A model generated the notes under the pieces. It made no database searches and was not told where the DNA came from. It saw nothing but the letters and a program-made list of their open reading frames with translations. DNA of 64,000 nt from Bactericera cockerelli. Taxonomy: Eukaryota > Arthropoda > Insecta > Hemiptera > Triozidae. A program made the position numbers and the translations under genes. Positions 1 to 15,400 of the stretch are shown here, piece after piece. The DNA is taken from NCBI GenBank assembly GCA_024516035.1, contig CM044955.1, positions 42,122,574 through 42,186,573 on the forward strand, in the 5' to 3' direction. Each line of letters begins with the position of its first letter. Within the stretch, counting starts at the first letter, position 1.

Positions 1-472
1 GGAGGATGGGAGTGGAGGGGAGGAGGAGGAGGAGGATGGGAAGGAAGAGGACAAGGAATGCGTGGAGGAGGAAGAGGAGGTGGAGCAGGTCGAAGAGGAG
101 GAGGACAAGGGGAAGAAGGGGAAAATGAAGAAGTTGATGAACCAGTTCAACTTCTGTGAGCGAGGATCGCTGACGTATAACAATCCATATAGAGTAAGTA
201 CTCGCGGTTATTTCAGATCCAAAGTCGAAATCTATCCACCAGTTTATTTACGATAAACTGGTGTAAATACTCGTACCTGCCTAAGCACAATATGATGACT
301 TTTACGGCGTCAGAGATAGGAGTTACTTATAATTTACCAATCTCTTTTGGTTTCGGACCTTACATGTTGTTGCATGATACAGTCATAACAGTGCAAAATC
401 AATTTTAATGTAGGTGAGTGATATATGAAGATGGGGTAGACACGTGGTAAAGGGATTGAAATATCAATGTTG
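1..472 (+). repeat. Terminal duplication, left copy
   Basis: Identical, base for base as far as I can compare, to 63529-64000 (constant offset 63528). It contains the last 193 bases of a DNAI1 exon and 279 bases of the following intron. The match runs to the last base of the window, so its true length is at least 472. Confidence 0.97.
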
Positions 473-3400
473 TGTAGGGTTTTATGATAATCGATAAAAT
501 ACAAAACTATTCAGTCATTATTATTATCGAACGTAACTTAGAAAAAATTCATTCATATGAGAATTTTATCACAGAGCGTGCATGAATCGTTGTATCGTTC
601 TTGTGCATGTAAAATATATGAAGGGTAGTATAAAAGAAAACTCCCAAGTTCCACACGCCGGTGTAGCACTACTAAGTAAGGTATCGTACTGTTGATTCTG
701 TCGATTGGTTCACCAGGAAGTGACCACGCAAACGATACCTCCCCCACGCGCCACCTACAACGATTACGTAACCCAGTGGATCATCTACGACGCTTACTGC
801 GCGGACTACGAGAAGCAAATGCAGGAGCGGGAGAAAGACAAGCAGGCCAAAGTGACCGTGCTGAAAAACCCACTCATCGACTCCAAGAAGAAGCAGCCCA
901 AAGGATTTCTGGAGCCTTCGGTGAGCAAGATGCTGCAAGCAGCCAAGGTTGTGGAGCGAATGTGCAACCAGAATACTTTCGATGATATTGCTCAAGGTAA
1001 GTGGGGATTGAGGAGTGAAAAACTCTCAAGTATCAACTCCGCTGAAAGTTGCTTAACTTCATCTATGAGAGATAATTATTCAGCCAGCGTCGATTGCACA
1101 TTGAATACTAGTCACTGAAGATAAGCAACGTCCAAGACTATTATAGACTGGTTGGAGTTCCACTAGGGAAGCACCAATTATCACACCGACATCTATTTAG
1201 AATTTACGTCTATTGTGACAGATTAATTCTAATGCTGATGTATGTCCTGATTTAAAGTAGTCAAGAATCATACCAGCTACACATATTAACCTCACCCAGC
1301 CAGGGGAGGGCAGGTAATCCTAGCCTCTCGTGTTTGGATGCAATCGAAAAGTCTGCCCCAACCGTGAGTCGAACTCGGGAACTCTGGACTACGGGCAGTA
1401 GTCACAACCATTACGCCGCGGAGGCTGGCACCCAACGAGGCTTGGAGGGTGGGTGATAATTTAAGTTCGAACTCTCGTGATGCTGGCTATTCCCGGCCGC
1501 ACTCAGGCTGAGTGAGGTTAATTTGAGCAGCTGGTTTGTAAGGTTCCAGCGAATGCAGGGTAAAAACTCCGTCATAATATGACCATGCAGTTGAAAGCGA
1601 TGTCTCAACGCAAAAAAAAACTTGTTCAGATTTCAGGTACTACGAAGATGTGTCGGATGAATTCCGTGACGGAGAGGGCACGCTGCTTCCTCTGTGGAAG
1701 TTCTCCTATGAGAACACCAAGAAGTACCAGGTCACCTACCTGCAGTGGCATCCCCACTACTACGATCTATTCGGCATATCCTTCGGTTCGTGTAAGTATT
1801 AGAAGAGTTGCATTATATGAGATTCTAAGCTCTTAGTGTGAGTAGAAGGCAATTCCATTATTGGCTACATTATAGGCACATAATAATAAATAGGTCCTAA
1901 TTTTCATATTTCTTCAATCCTTTATTGTATATTATTTATCATAAGTTAGAACTTGGAACCCATACTGTCTATATTTCTATGTGTCTACTTGTATGCTGTA
2001 GGTATTATTTAATAAATAAAGATGCCGAATATTTACAAAATTACAATTACAATGAACTGAAATGTTGTCATGATAAAATGTATCAGGACAATGAATATAG
2101 GTATCCTGATTTCCGCTAACAGTCTAAACTAAATAACATTCATTATAGATGGTATTTTTTACAAAGTAAAAATTGTCTTAATTTTACCTAAACGTATTGT
2201 ATTCATAGTCATACCTCATGATGAAAAATCACACCTTCATTATTTTGTCCCAGCCCAAGATCTCATATCTTACAACTTAAATCAAATTTGTCACAAACTG
2301 AACACCATTAAAATGACTGTAAACTAACTGCTATCGTTTCTCCGTGACCCAACCGTTTTACTTTCTGAACCTCAACGTTCTCAACTTCCAATTTCAGTTG
2401 ATTTCCTGAAGAAATGCGCAGAGGGCTACCTCTGTCTGTTCTCACTGAAGAACCCTTCCTACCCCGAGTACATCAACCACGTGAAATCCGGAGTGATGTG
2501 CTTCGACTTTCATCACACCCACAGTTCCTTCATGGCTGTGGGTCTGTACGATGGTTCTGTCAGAGTGTTCAACACGGCCCTGTCTATCAAGCAGCCTCAG
2601 TACAGGAGCGATAGCATTGTCAACAAACATGAGGGTGTTGTTTGGGAGGTAGGTTATTCCGGTTTTTGTAAACAGGTTTTACAGATGTTTGAATTTTGAA
2701 ATAATTAATATTAAATAACAAACATAGGTTCTTCAGAAAGTTCAAATGTTATCATATTATGCGATACTATCACGATATGCTATCACAGTTATTATTCAAA
2801 CTAGATTTACTGAATTTATTTAGGACTCGAACCACCGACCTCTGGTTACGAATTCGCCGCCCTATCAATCGAGCTACTGAGGTCGGTAGGTATTTCAAAT
2901 AGTAAATTAGGTACCTATCTAAATCATACATTACAGTTGAGTAGTCGAATTCGCGATTTCACAAATGTTTGCGCAAATCAAAATATTTCAGTAACTACCA
3001 AAATCAAGCAACAAAAAAGTTTCATCATTTGATTTCCGGTACTCAAATTGGTACGATTTACTCGGGCGATACTAAAACCCGGACCCGACAGAAAAGATTG
3101 ACTCGATTGAAAAACATTGACCCGCCATAAGGAATACATGGGTCCGGGTTTTTCGTATAAAATTTCTTTCGAAAAACGTTGACTCGAATGTTATGTATAT
3201 GATGGTACTCTGTTATTTCTATATATTTGTATTGTTTACATCTTCACTTCCCCTACTTAACCCTTGTAGCCAAGAGTTGTATCATTGTAAATTGATAGAA
3301 AACATTGACCGGATGGGAGCGATCTCATATCTCTCCCCCTGATAATGGTAAATCTCTGAAATTTTCTCAGGTAAGCTTATCTACCTGAGGTAAGGGTTGG

Positions 3401-6400
3401 GTGGAAGAGATTGCCATAGGCAATAACCCCGCCCTTTAGTTAGGACTTATGTTTTTAAATATTTTCTATTCTTTTTCATTTTCATTGTATATATTGTTTC
3501 CATTTTTTTTCATTGTTAAATTAATTATTTGTATGTACATAATGTCCATTTATACCTAATAAAGCATTGTATAATAATAATAATAATAATAATCTACATT
3601 ACTGCTATATTCATACGAAAAATGAGAACGCTAAAGCTTACGACGCGGCGGGATCTGAACAGAAAACATTGACTGGCCATTAAATGAAGCGCACGTGTAG
3701 CTCAGTTGTCAAGCACTCACTTGTCGTGCAGAAGGTCCTGGGTTCGAACCCCCGCGCCGACAAAAAGTTGTATTAAAAATTTGGTTAAAGTTGACCAGGT
3801 TGACCCAGCACCTAAATGGGAAGTATTGTGTCACTTCTCGTACATCAGAGGGGAGGCATATTACGGGATGGGCAGGCTAACCCACAGACCACAAGCGTCA
3901 ACGGTAGTTCCTGTTTCATGGCTAAGAAATAAAAAAGCCTGTGATAAAACTCATTTTTTAAAGATAAAAGAATAAAACAGAATTCGGTCGGTCGTATGAT
4001 ATTCTCGTACAGAAAACTGTGAACAGAGGGGAACGCCCCTTATCTCTGCTCCTGGTATAAGTGAAGTGCTGAAGTTTCCCAGGTATACTTTCCTACATTA
4101 CTGCTATATTCAATTAAAATGCTACGGAAAAAAAACAAAACGCTATAAGCTGCTGCTTTATCAGTGCTGCTATATTCAAACAAAAAATCATAACGCTATA
4201 AGCTACGCACTGACCTAAAGAGAAACCAATGATTGACCCTTGTAGGGTCCCTAACTGCGGCCCTGAATATTCTAATGTGCTCAGATCAAGGGAATCATAA
4301 GGGATTACCACAAAGATAATACCCAGAAAGTTTCATCTTGGTCGGCCGTGTGGTATGCTCGTACAGAAAACTTTGACCAGATGGGAGGGACCTCAAAAAT
4401 CTGCCCCTGTTGTTTGTGAAGATCTGATTTTTTTTACATAAACTTATATACAGTGCTGCTATATTCATGCAAAAAATCATAACGCTATAAGCTACGGCAT
4501 GACCTACAGAGAAGCCATTGACTGGCCCTTGTAAGGCCCATAGCTGCGGCCCTGAATGTTGTAATGTGCTCAGATCAAGGGAATCATAAGGGATTACAAC
4601 AAAGATAATACCGACAAAGTTTCATCTCGGTCGGCCGTATTGTATGCTCGTACAGAAAACATTGACCAGATGGGAGGGACCTCAAAAATCTGCCCCTGTT
4701 GTTTGTGAAGATCTGAATTTTTTTACACAAACTTATATACAGTGCTGCTATATTCATGCAAAAAATCATAACGCTATAAGCTACGGCGTGACCTACAGAG
4801 AAGCCATTGACTGGCCCTTGTAAGGCCCTTAGCTGCGGCCCTGAATGTTGTAATGTGCTCAGATCAAGGAATCATAAGGGATTACAACAAAGATAATACC
4901 CACAAAGTTTCATCTCGGTCGCCGTATAGTATGCTCTGACAGAAAACATTGACCAGATGGGAGGGACCTCAAAAATCTGCCCCTGTTGTTTGTGAAGATC
5001 TGAATTTTTTTACACAAACTTATATACAGTGCTGCTATATTCATGCAAAAAATTAAAACGCTATAAGCTACGGCGTGACCTACAGAGAAGCCATTGACTG
5101 GCCCTTGTAAGGCCCATTAGCTGCGGCCCTGAATGTTGTAATGTGCTCAGATCAAGGGAATCATAAGGATTACAACAAAGATAATACCCACAAGTTTCAT
5201 CTCGGTCGGCCGTATAGTATGCTCTGACAGAAAACATTGACCAGATGGGAGGGACCTCAAAAATCTGCCCCTGTTGTTTGTGAAGATCTGAATTTTTTAC
5301 ACAAACTTATATACAGTGCTGCTATATTCATGCAAAAAATCAAACGCTATAAGCTACGGCGTGACCTACAGAGAAGCCATTGACTGGCCCTTGTAAGGCC
5401 CATAGCTGCGGCCCTGAATGTTGTAATGGCTCAGATCAAGGGAATCATAAGGGATTACAACAAAGATAATACCCACAAAGTTTCATCTCGGTCGGCCGTA
5501 TAGTATGCTCTGACAGAAAACATTGACCAGATGGGAGGGACCTCAAAAATCTGCCCCTGTTGTTTGTGAAGATCTGAATTTTTTTACACAAACTTATATA
5601 CAGTGCTGCTATATTCATGCAAAAAATTAAAACGCTATAAGCTACGGCGTGACCTACAGAGAAGCCATTGACTGGCCCTTGTAAGGCCCATAGCTGCGGC
5701 CCTGAATGTTGTAATTGCTCAGATCAAGGGAATCATAAGGGATTACAACAAAGATAATACCCACAAAGTTTCATCTCGGTCGGCCGTATAGTATGCTCTG
5801 ACAGAAAACATTGACCAGATGGGAGGGACCTCAAAAATCTGCCCCTGTTGTTTGTGAAGATCTGAATTTTTTTACACAAACTTATATACAGTGCTGCTAT
5901 ATTCATGCAAAAAATCATAACGCTATAAGCTACGGCGTGACCTACAGAGAAGCCATTGACTGGCCCTTGTAAGGCCCTTAGCTGCGGCCCTGAATGTTGT
6001 AATGTGCTCAGATCAAGGGAATCATAAGGGATTACAACAAAGATAATACCCACAAAGTTTCATCTCGGTCGGCCGTATAGTATGCTCTGACAGAAAACAT
6101 TGACCAGATGGGAGGGACCTCAAAAATCTGCCCCTGTTGTTTGTGAAGATCTGAATTTTTTTACACAAACTTATATACAGTGCTGCTATATTCATGCAAA
6201 AAATAAAACGCTATAAGCTACGGCGTGACCTACAGAGAAGCCATTGACTGGCCCTTGTAAGGCCCTTAGCTGCGGCCCTGAATGTTGTAATGTGCTCAGA
6301 TGAAGGGAATCATAAGGGATTACAACAAAGATAATACCCACAAAGTTTGATCTCGGTCGGCCGTATAGTATGCTCTGACAGAAAACATTGACCAGATGGG

Positions 6401-9400
6401 AGGGACCTCAAAAATCTGCCCCTGTTGTTTGTGAAGATCTGAATTTTTTTACACAAACTTATATACAGTGCTGCTATATTCATGCAAAAAATTAAAACGC
6501 TATAAGCTACGGCGTGACCTACAGAGAAGCCATTGACTGGCCCTTGTAAGGCCCTTAGCTGCGGCCCTGAATGTCGTAATGTGCTCAGATGAAGGGAATC
6601 ATAAGGGATTACAACAAAGATAATAGCCACAAAGTTTCATCTCGGTCGGCCGTATAGTATGCTCTGACAGAAAACATTGACCAGATGGGAGGGACCTCAA
6701 AAATCTGCCCCTGTTGTTTGTGAAGATCTGAATTTTTTTACACAAACTTATATACAGTGCTGCTATATTCATGCAAAAAATCATAACGCTATAAGCTACG
6801 GCGTGACCTACAGAGAAGCCATTGACTGGCCCTTGTAAGGCCCATAGCTGCGGCCCTGAATGTTGTAATATGCTCAGATCAAGGGAATCATAAGGGATTA
6901 CAACAAAGATAATACCCACAAAGTTTCATCTCGGTCGGCCGTATAGTATGCTCTGACAGAAAACATTGACCAGATGGGAGGGACCTCAAAAATCTGCCCC
7001 TGTTGTTTGTGAAGATCTGAATTTTTTTACACAAACTTATATAAAGTGCTGCTATATTCATGCAAAAAATTAAAACGCTATAAGCTACGGCGTGACCTAC
7101 AGAGAAGCCATTGACTGGCCCTTGTAAGGCCCATAGCTGCGGCCCTGAATGTTGTAATGTGCTCAGATCAAGGGAATCATAAGGGATTACAACAAAGATA
7201 ATACCCACAAAGTTTCATCTCGGTCGGCCGTATAGTATGCTCTGACAGAAAACATTGACCAGTAGGGAGGGACCTCAAAAAATCGGCCCCTGTTGTTTGT
7301 GAAGATCTGAATTTTTTTACACAAACTTATATACAGTGCTGCTATATTCATGCAAAAAATTAAAACGCTATAAGCTACGGCGTGACCTACAGAGAAGCCA
7401 TTGACTGGCCCTTGTAAGGCCCTTAGCTGCGGCCCTGAATGTTGTAATGTGCTCAGATGAAGGGAATCATAAGGGATTACAACAAAGATAATACCCACAA
7501 AGTTTCATCTCGGTCGGCCGTATAGTATGCTCTGACAGAAAACATTGACCAGATGGGAGGGACCTCAAAAATCTGCCCCTGTGGTTTGTGAAGATGTGAA
7601 TTTTTTTACACAAACTTATATACAGTGCTGCTATATTCATGCAAAAAATCATAACGCTATAAGCTACGGCGTGACCTACAGAGAAGCCATTGACTGGCCC
7701 TTGTAAGGCCCACAGCTGCGGCCCTGAATGTTGTAATGTGCTCAGATCAAGGGAATCATAAGGGATTACAACAAAGATAACCGATTTCCGTTTTTTTTGC
7801 TGTCAGGATACCTTGTTCTGTAGTCATTTACTACTTGCCAGCCTCTGTGGCGTAACGGTTATGACTACTTCCCGTAGTCCAGAGATCCCTTAGTTCGATC
7901 CCCGGTTTGGGCAGAATTTTCGCATAGAAAATCCTGTTCCCTCCGAACACGAGAGGTTGGCATTTCCAGCCCTACCCAGGGTGAGTGAGGTTAATGTGGG
8001 TAGCTGGTACGATTCCCAGCGATAAAGGGTATAACCCCCGTCCTCACTATCTCAAATCAGGACATAAAAACCAAGTAGAATCAATGGACATGAAAGGAGC
8101 CTAGACATTGGATCTGGGCGTCCATATAGGTATCTTTGCCTGTCGCACAGGCACGGAATTATTATTACTTTAATAATGAACTGTTTTTGATTTTCATTTT
8201 TAGTAAGTATGTTATTAATACTCATTCATTAATTTTACTCCCCTTTCTGCTGTACCATTAACAACTTTGAGATGTTTCAAGAAGTTTTTTCCTACAAGGT
8301 AATCTTTATTCGTTGACCAGGATGTTGGCGGGTACTTTAAGAATGATGTACTTTGATCTAATCTTTTGAAGAAAGTTTTTGTTTCTCGTGAAACCAAAAA
8401 ATCTAGATTTTTTTTTCACTAAAGTTGCAAGTTCGGTTACTTTGCATTCATATTTTTTATTTGTATCCTTCTCATAATCAATAACCATCTTTGTTTCGTA
8501 TTAGATGGTACCTCTTCATGCTGGACCTACAGCTTCTTGGCCTAACTACCACAGATGGTTAACAATCTTTTTAATAGCAGCCATATCCTTATCTACGAGT
8601 ATGTTTTGGAAGCTGATGATTTTTTTTTTCTTTTACAAGTTAAGTCTCCCTTTGGTGATTTAATTACCTTGGGAGCTTTATACCAATCTTCAACATACGA
8701 GTATACTGCCACGATAAAAAGACATTTATTTTTGTGTTAGAAATAACGTTAGCACATATTCTTTTGTACAATTTTTTAAAAAGATGCTATTAAGGAATAC
8801 AGAAATTAATATAAAAAATTAATTATAGTTTAAAAAATAACACTTTCATTAGCGGTTGAAAAACGAACTCAAGAAAGAATTATCAACTAGAACGGATACT
8901 GGATTGATGATAAGAAAAGAGAAGGTAATTTAAAGAAAGCCAAGTGTTTCACAGCCTTGTTATTTGGTAGCCATGAAACAGGAGCTACCGTAGTCGTTTT
9001 GTGGTCTGTGTTGAAGCCTGTCCATCCCGTAGTATGCCTCCCTTCTGATGGGCCAGAAGTGACACAATACTTCCCATTTAGGTGTTGGGTCACACGAGTG
9101 CACCGAAAGGTATCCCTTACAAACAACTGTAACCAAATTTTTATTACAAATTTTAGTCGGCGTGGGAGTTCGAACCCAGGACCTTCCGCATGGCAAGCGA
9201 GTGCTTAACCACAAAAATTATAAAGGGGGTGAAATTATTGGATGAGTAATTGAGTTAATACGTAATAACATTATATTACTAATAATGCAGATCAAAAACA
9301 GTTCATTATTCAAATAGTAAAAGACTACAGAAAAAGGCATCTTGAAAGGAAGAACGGATATTGGTATATTAGTAAATATAACATTATTCAATATTATTTT

Positions 9401-12400
9401 GTTCTTATTATTGATTAAAAATATAAAAGAACTGTATTTTGTGTTGTATAAAATAATTCAACTTACCTGCTTCCTTTAATTATCTTGGATATTTTTTTTT
9501 CTAGACATATTTTACAGTTTTGCTAGCGACATACAGAGGGGTAGAGCAAAAATCTGCCTTTGTTATTGATTTGCCAAAGAACTGTTGGTTTCAGAGGAAA
9601 TTTGATAAGAATAAATTTGTTAGATAGTTTTGTTACAATTCTATCACTTTTTGAATTTTTATTCTAAGTTGATCTATTACAGAGAAAATTAACAAAAAGT
9701 GCGGAAAAACGTATATTGCCCCTTGAATTAGCTTATCTAAACTTTAAGCTCCCGGCGGCACGTGTTAACAATTTCCGATCGAGCTAAAACTTTATAGGTA
9801 TCATTTTTTTATGAATTGGAACCATTTGAGGGGGGGAGCTCAGAAAAATACTCGGATTTTTTTCTCACCTCTATAGCTAAGGGCCACCCTAAGCAGCACT
9901 GTATATAAGATCTTCACAAACAACAGGGGCAGATTTTTGAGGTCCCTCCCATCTGGTCAATGTTTTCTGTCAGAGCATACTATACGGCCGACCGAGATGA
10001 AACTTTGTGGGTATTATCTTAGTTATAATCCCTTATGATTCCCTTGATCTGAGCACATTACAACATTCAGGGCCGCAGCTATGGGCCTTACAAGGGCCAG
10101 TCAATGGCTTCTCTGTAGGTCACGCCGTAGCTTATAGCGTTATGATTTTTTCCATGAATATAGCAGCACTGTATATAAGTTTGTGTAAAAAAATTCAGAT
10201 CTTCACAAACAACAGGGGCAGATTTTTGAGGTCCCTCCCATCTGGTCAATGTTTTCTGTCAGAGCATACTATACAGCCGACCGAGATGAAACTCTTTGGT
10301 TATTATCTTTGTTGTAATCCCTTATGATTCCCTTGATTTGAGCACATTACAACATTCAGGGCCGCAGCTGTGGGCCTTACAAGGTACAGTCAATGACTTC
10401 TCTGTAGGTCACGCCGTAGCTTATAGCGTTTTAATTTTTTGCATGAATATAGCAGCACTGTATTTAAGTTTGTGTAAAAAAATTCAGATCTTCACAAACA
10501 ACAGGGGCAGATTTTTGAGGTCCCTCCCATCTGGTCAATGTTTTCTGTACGAGCATACCATACGGCCGACCGAGATGAAACTTTGTGGGTATTATCTCTG
10601 TTGTAATCCCTTATGATTCCCTTGATCTGAGCACATTACAACATTCAGGGCCGCAGCTATGGGCCTTACAAGGGCCAGTCGATGGTTTCTCTGTAGGTCA
10701 CGCCGTAGCTTATAGCGTTTTAATTTTTTGCATGAATATAGCAGCACTGTATATAAGTTTGTGTAAAAAAATTCAGATCTTCACAAACAACAGGGGCAGA
10801 TTTTTGAGGTCCCTCCCATCTGGTCAATGCTTTCTGTCAGAGCATACCATACGGCCGACCGAGATGAAACTTTGTGGGTATTATCTCTGTTGTAATCCCT
10901 TATGATTCCCTTGATCTGAGCACATTACAACATTCAGGGCCGCAGCTATGGGCCTTACAAGGGCCAGTCGATGGTTTCTCTGTAGGTCACGCCGTAGCTT
11001 ATAGCGTTTTAATTTTTTGCATGAATATAGCAGCACTGTATATAAGTTTGTGTAAAAAAATTCAGATCTTCACAAACAACAGGGGCAGATTTTTGAGGTC
11101 CCTCCCATCTGGTCAATGCTTTCTGTCAGAGCATACCATACGGCCGACCGAGATGAAACTTTGTGGGTATTATCTTTGTTGTAATCCCTTATGATTCTCT
11201 TCATCTGAGCACATTACAACATTCAGGGCCGCAGCTAAGGGCCTTACAAGGGCCAGTCAATGGCTTCTCTGTAGGTCACGCCGTAGCTTATAGCGTTATG
11301 ATTTTTTGCATGAATATAGCAGCACTGTATATAAGTTTGTGTAAAAAAATTCAGATCTTCACTAACAACAGGGCAGATTTTTGAGGTCCCTCCCATCTGG
11401 TCAATGTTTTCTGTCAGAGCATACTATACGGCCGACCGAGATGAAACTTTGTGGGTATTATCTTAGTTATAATCCCTTATGATTCCCTTGATCTGAGCAC
11501 ATTACAACATTCAGGGCCGCAGCTATGGGCCTTACAAGGGCCAGTCAATGGCTTCTCTGTAGGTCACGCCGTAGCTTATAGCGTTATGATTTTTTGCATG
11601 AATATAGCAGCACTGTATATAAGTTTGTGTAAAAAAATTCAGATCTTCACAAACAACAGGGGCAGATTTTTGAGGTCCCTCCCATCTGGTCAATGTTTTC
11701 TGTACGAGCATACTATACGGCCGTCCGAGATGAAACTTTGTGGGTATTATCTTTGTTGTAATCCCTTATCATTTCCTTCATCTGAGCACATTACAACATT
11801 CAGGGCCGCAGCTATGGGCCTTACAAGGGCCAGTCAATGGCTTCTCTGTAGGTCACGCCGTAGCTTATAGCGTTTTAATTTTTTGCATGAATATAGCAGC
11901 ACTGTATATAAGTTTGTGTAAAAAAATTCAGATCTTCACAAACAACAGGGGCAGATTTTTGAGGTCCCTCCCATCTGGTCAATGTTTTCTGTCAAAGCAT
12001 ACTATACGGCCGTCCGAGATGAAACTTTGTGGGTATTATCTTTGTTGTAATCCCTTATCATTTCCTTCATCTGAGCACATTACAACATTCAGGGCCGCAG
12101 CTATGGGCCTTACAAGGGCCAGTCAATGGCTTCTCTGTAGGTCACGCCGTAGCTTATAGCGTTTTAATTTTTTGCATGAATATAGCAGCACTGTATATAA
12201 GTTTGTGTAAAAAAATTCAGATCTTCACAAACAACAGGGGCAGATTTTTGAGGTCCCTCCCATCTGGTCAATGTTTTCTGTACGAGCATACCATACGGCC
12301 GACCGAGATGAAACTTTGTGGGTATTATCTTTGTTGTAATCCCTTATGATTCCCTTCGTCTGAGCACATTACAACATTCAGGGCCGCAGCTAAGGGCCTT

Positions 12401-15400
12401 ACAAGGGCCAGTCAATGGCTTCTCTGTAGGTCACGCCGTAGCTTATAGCGTTATGATTTTTTGCATGAATATAGCAGCACTGTATATAAGTTTGTGTAAA
12501 AAAATTCAGATCTTCACAAACAACAGGGGCAGATTTTTGAGGTCCCTCCCATCTGGTCAATGTTTTCTGTCAGAGCATACTATACGGCCGTCCGAGATGA
12601 AACTTTGTGGGTATTATCTTTGTTGTAATCCCTTATCATTTCCTTCATCTGAGCACATTACAACATTCAGGGCCGCAGCTATGGGCCTTACAAGGGCCAG
12701 TCAATGGCTTCTCTGTAGGTCACGCCGTAGCTTATAGAGTTATGGTTTTTTTGCATGAATATAGCAGCACTGTATATAAGTTTGTGTAAAAAAATTCAGA
12801 TCTTCACAAACAACAGGGGCAGATTTTTGAGGTCCCTCCCATCTGGTCAATGTTTTCTGTCAGAGCATACTATTCAGCCGACCGAGATGAAACTCTTTGG
12901 TTATTATCTGTGTTGTAATCCCTAATGATTCCCTTGATCTGAGCACATTACAACATTCAGGGCCGCAGCTATGGGCCTTACAAGGTACAGTCAATGACTT
13001 CTCTGTAGGTCACGCCGTAGCTTATAGCGTTTTAATTTTTTGCATGAATATAGCAGCACTGTATTTAAGTTTGTGTAAAAAAATTCAGATCTTCACAAAC
13101 AACAGGGGCAGATTTTTGAGGTCCCTCCCATCTGGTCAATGTTTTCTGTCAGAGCATACTATACAGCCGACCGAGATGAAACTCTTTGGTTATTATCTTT
13201 GTTGTAATCCCTAATGATTCCTTTGATCTGAGCACATTACAACATTCAGGGCCGCAGCTGTGGGCCTTACAAGGTACAGTCAATGACTTCTCTGTAGGTC
13301 ACGCCGTAGCTTATAGCGTTTTAATTTTTTGCATGAATATAGCAGCACTGTATTTAAGTTTGTGTAAAAAAATTCAGATCTTCACAAACAACAGGGGCAG
13401 ATTTTTGAGGTCCCTCCCATCTGGTCAATGTTTTCTGTAGAGCATACATACGCCGCCGAGATGAACTTTTGGTATTATCTTGTTGTAATCCCTATGATTC
13501 CTTGATCTGAGCACATTACAACATTCAGGGCCGCAGCTTGGGCCTTACAAGGTACAGTCATGACTTCTCTGTAGGTCACGCCGTAGCTTATAGCGTTTTA
13601 ATTTTTTGCATGAATATAGCAGCACTGTATTAAGTTTGTGTAAAAAAATTCAGATCTTCACAAACAACAGGGGCAGATTTTTGAGGTCCCTCCCATCTGG
13701 TCAATGTTTTCTGTACGAGCATACCATACGGCCGTCCGAGATGAAACTTTGTGGGTATTATCTCTGTTGTAATCCCTTATGATTCCCTTGATCTGAGCAC
13801 ATTACAACATTCAGGGCCGCAGCTATGGCCTTACAAGGGCCAGTCGATGGCTTCTCTGTAGGTCACGCCGTAGCTTATAGTGTTTTAATTTTTTGCATGA
13901 ATATAGCAGCACTGTATATAAGTTTGTGTAAAAAAAATTCAGATCTTCACAAACAACAGGGGCAGATTTTTGAGGTCCCTCCCATCTGGTCAATGTTTTC
14001 TGTCAGAGCATACTATACGGCCGACCGAGATGAAACTTTGTGGGTATTATCTTTGTTGTAATCCCTTATGATTCCCTTCGTCTGAGCACATTACAACATT
14101 CAGGGCGCAGCTAAGGCCTTACAAGCTATGGGCCTTACAAGGGCCAGTCGATGGCTTCTCTGTAGGTCACGCCGTAGCTTATAGAGTTATGTTTTTTGCA
14201 TGAATATAGCAGCACTGTATATAAGTTTGTGTAAAAAAATTCAGATCTTCACAAACAACAGGGGCAGATTTTTGAGGTCCCTCCCATCTGGTCAATGTTT
14301 TCTGTCAGAGCATACCATACGGCCGACCGAGATGAAACTTTGTGGGTATTATCTCTGTTGTAATCCCTTATATTTCCTTGATCTGAGCACATTACAACAT
14401 TCAGGGCCGCAGCTATGGGCCTTACAAGGGCCAGTCGATGGTTCTCTGTAGGTCACGCCGTAGCTTATAGCGTTATGATTTTTTGCATGAATATAGCAGC
14501 ACTGTATATAAGTTTGTGTAAAAAAATTCAGATCTTCACAAACAACAGGGGCAGATTTTTGAGGTCCCTCCCATCTGGTCAATGTTTTCTGTCAGAGCAT
14601 ACCATACGGCCGACCGAGATGAAACTTTGTGGGTATTATCTCTGTTGTAATCCCTTATGATTCCCTTGATCTGAGCACATTACAACATTCAGGGCCGCAG
14701 CTATGGGCCTTACAAGGGCCAGTCGATGGTTTCTCTGTAGGTCACGCCGTAGCTTATAGCGTTTTAATTTTTTGCATGAATATAGCAGCACTGTATATAA
14801 GTTTGTGTAAAAAAATTCAGATCTTCACAAACAACAGGGGCAGATTTTTGAGGTCCCTCCCATCTGGTCAATGCTTTCTGTCAGAGCATACCATACGGCC
14901 GACCGAGATGAAACTTTGTGGGTATTATCTTTGTTGTAATCCCTTATGATTCTCTTCATCTGAGCACATTACAACATTCAGGGCCGCAGCTAAGGGCCTT
15001 ACAAGGGCCAGTCAATGGCTTCTCTGTAGGTCACGCCGTAGCTTATAGCGTTATGATTTTTTGCATGAATATAGCAGCACTGTATATAAGTTTGTGTAAA
15101 AAAATTCAGATCTTCACTAACAACAGGGGCAGATTTTTGAGGTCCCTCCGATCTGGTCAATGTTTTCTGTCAGAGCATACTATACGGCCGACCGAGATGA
15201 AACTTTGTGGGTATTATCTTAGTTATAATCCCTTATGATTCCCTTGATCTGAGCACATTACAACATTCAGGGCCGCAGCTATGGGCCTTACAAGGGCCAG
15301 TCAATGGCTTCTCTGTAGGTCACGCCGTAGCTTATAGCGTTATGATTTTTTGCATGAATATAGCAGCACTGTATATAAGTTTGTGTAAAAAAATTCAGAT

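Larger units (their letters stand above)
7783..9892. other. Spacer between the two inverted satellite arrays
   Basis: Holds a SINE C copy (7841-8060), a decayed mobile-element gene fragment (8206-8490) and a SINE A copy (8940-9217). The rest (9220-9890) is AT-rich without recognised features. Confidence 0.8.

Noticed and set aside
3689..3762. Functional tRNA gene
   Set aside because: Only A and B boxes and part of the T arm fit; it continues into a shared SINE body and has two sister copies.
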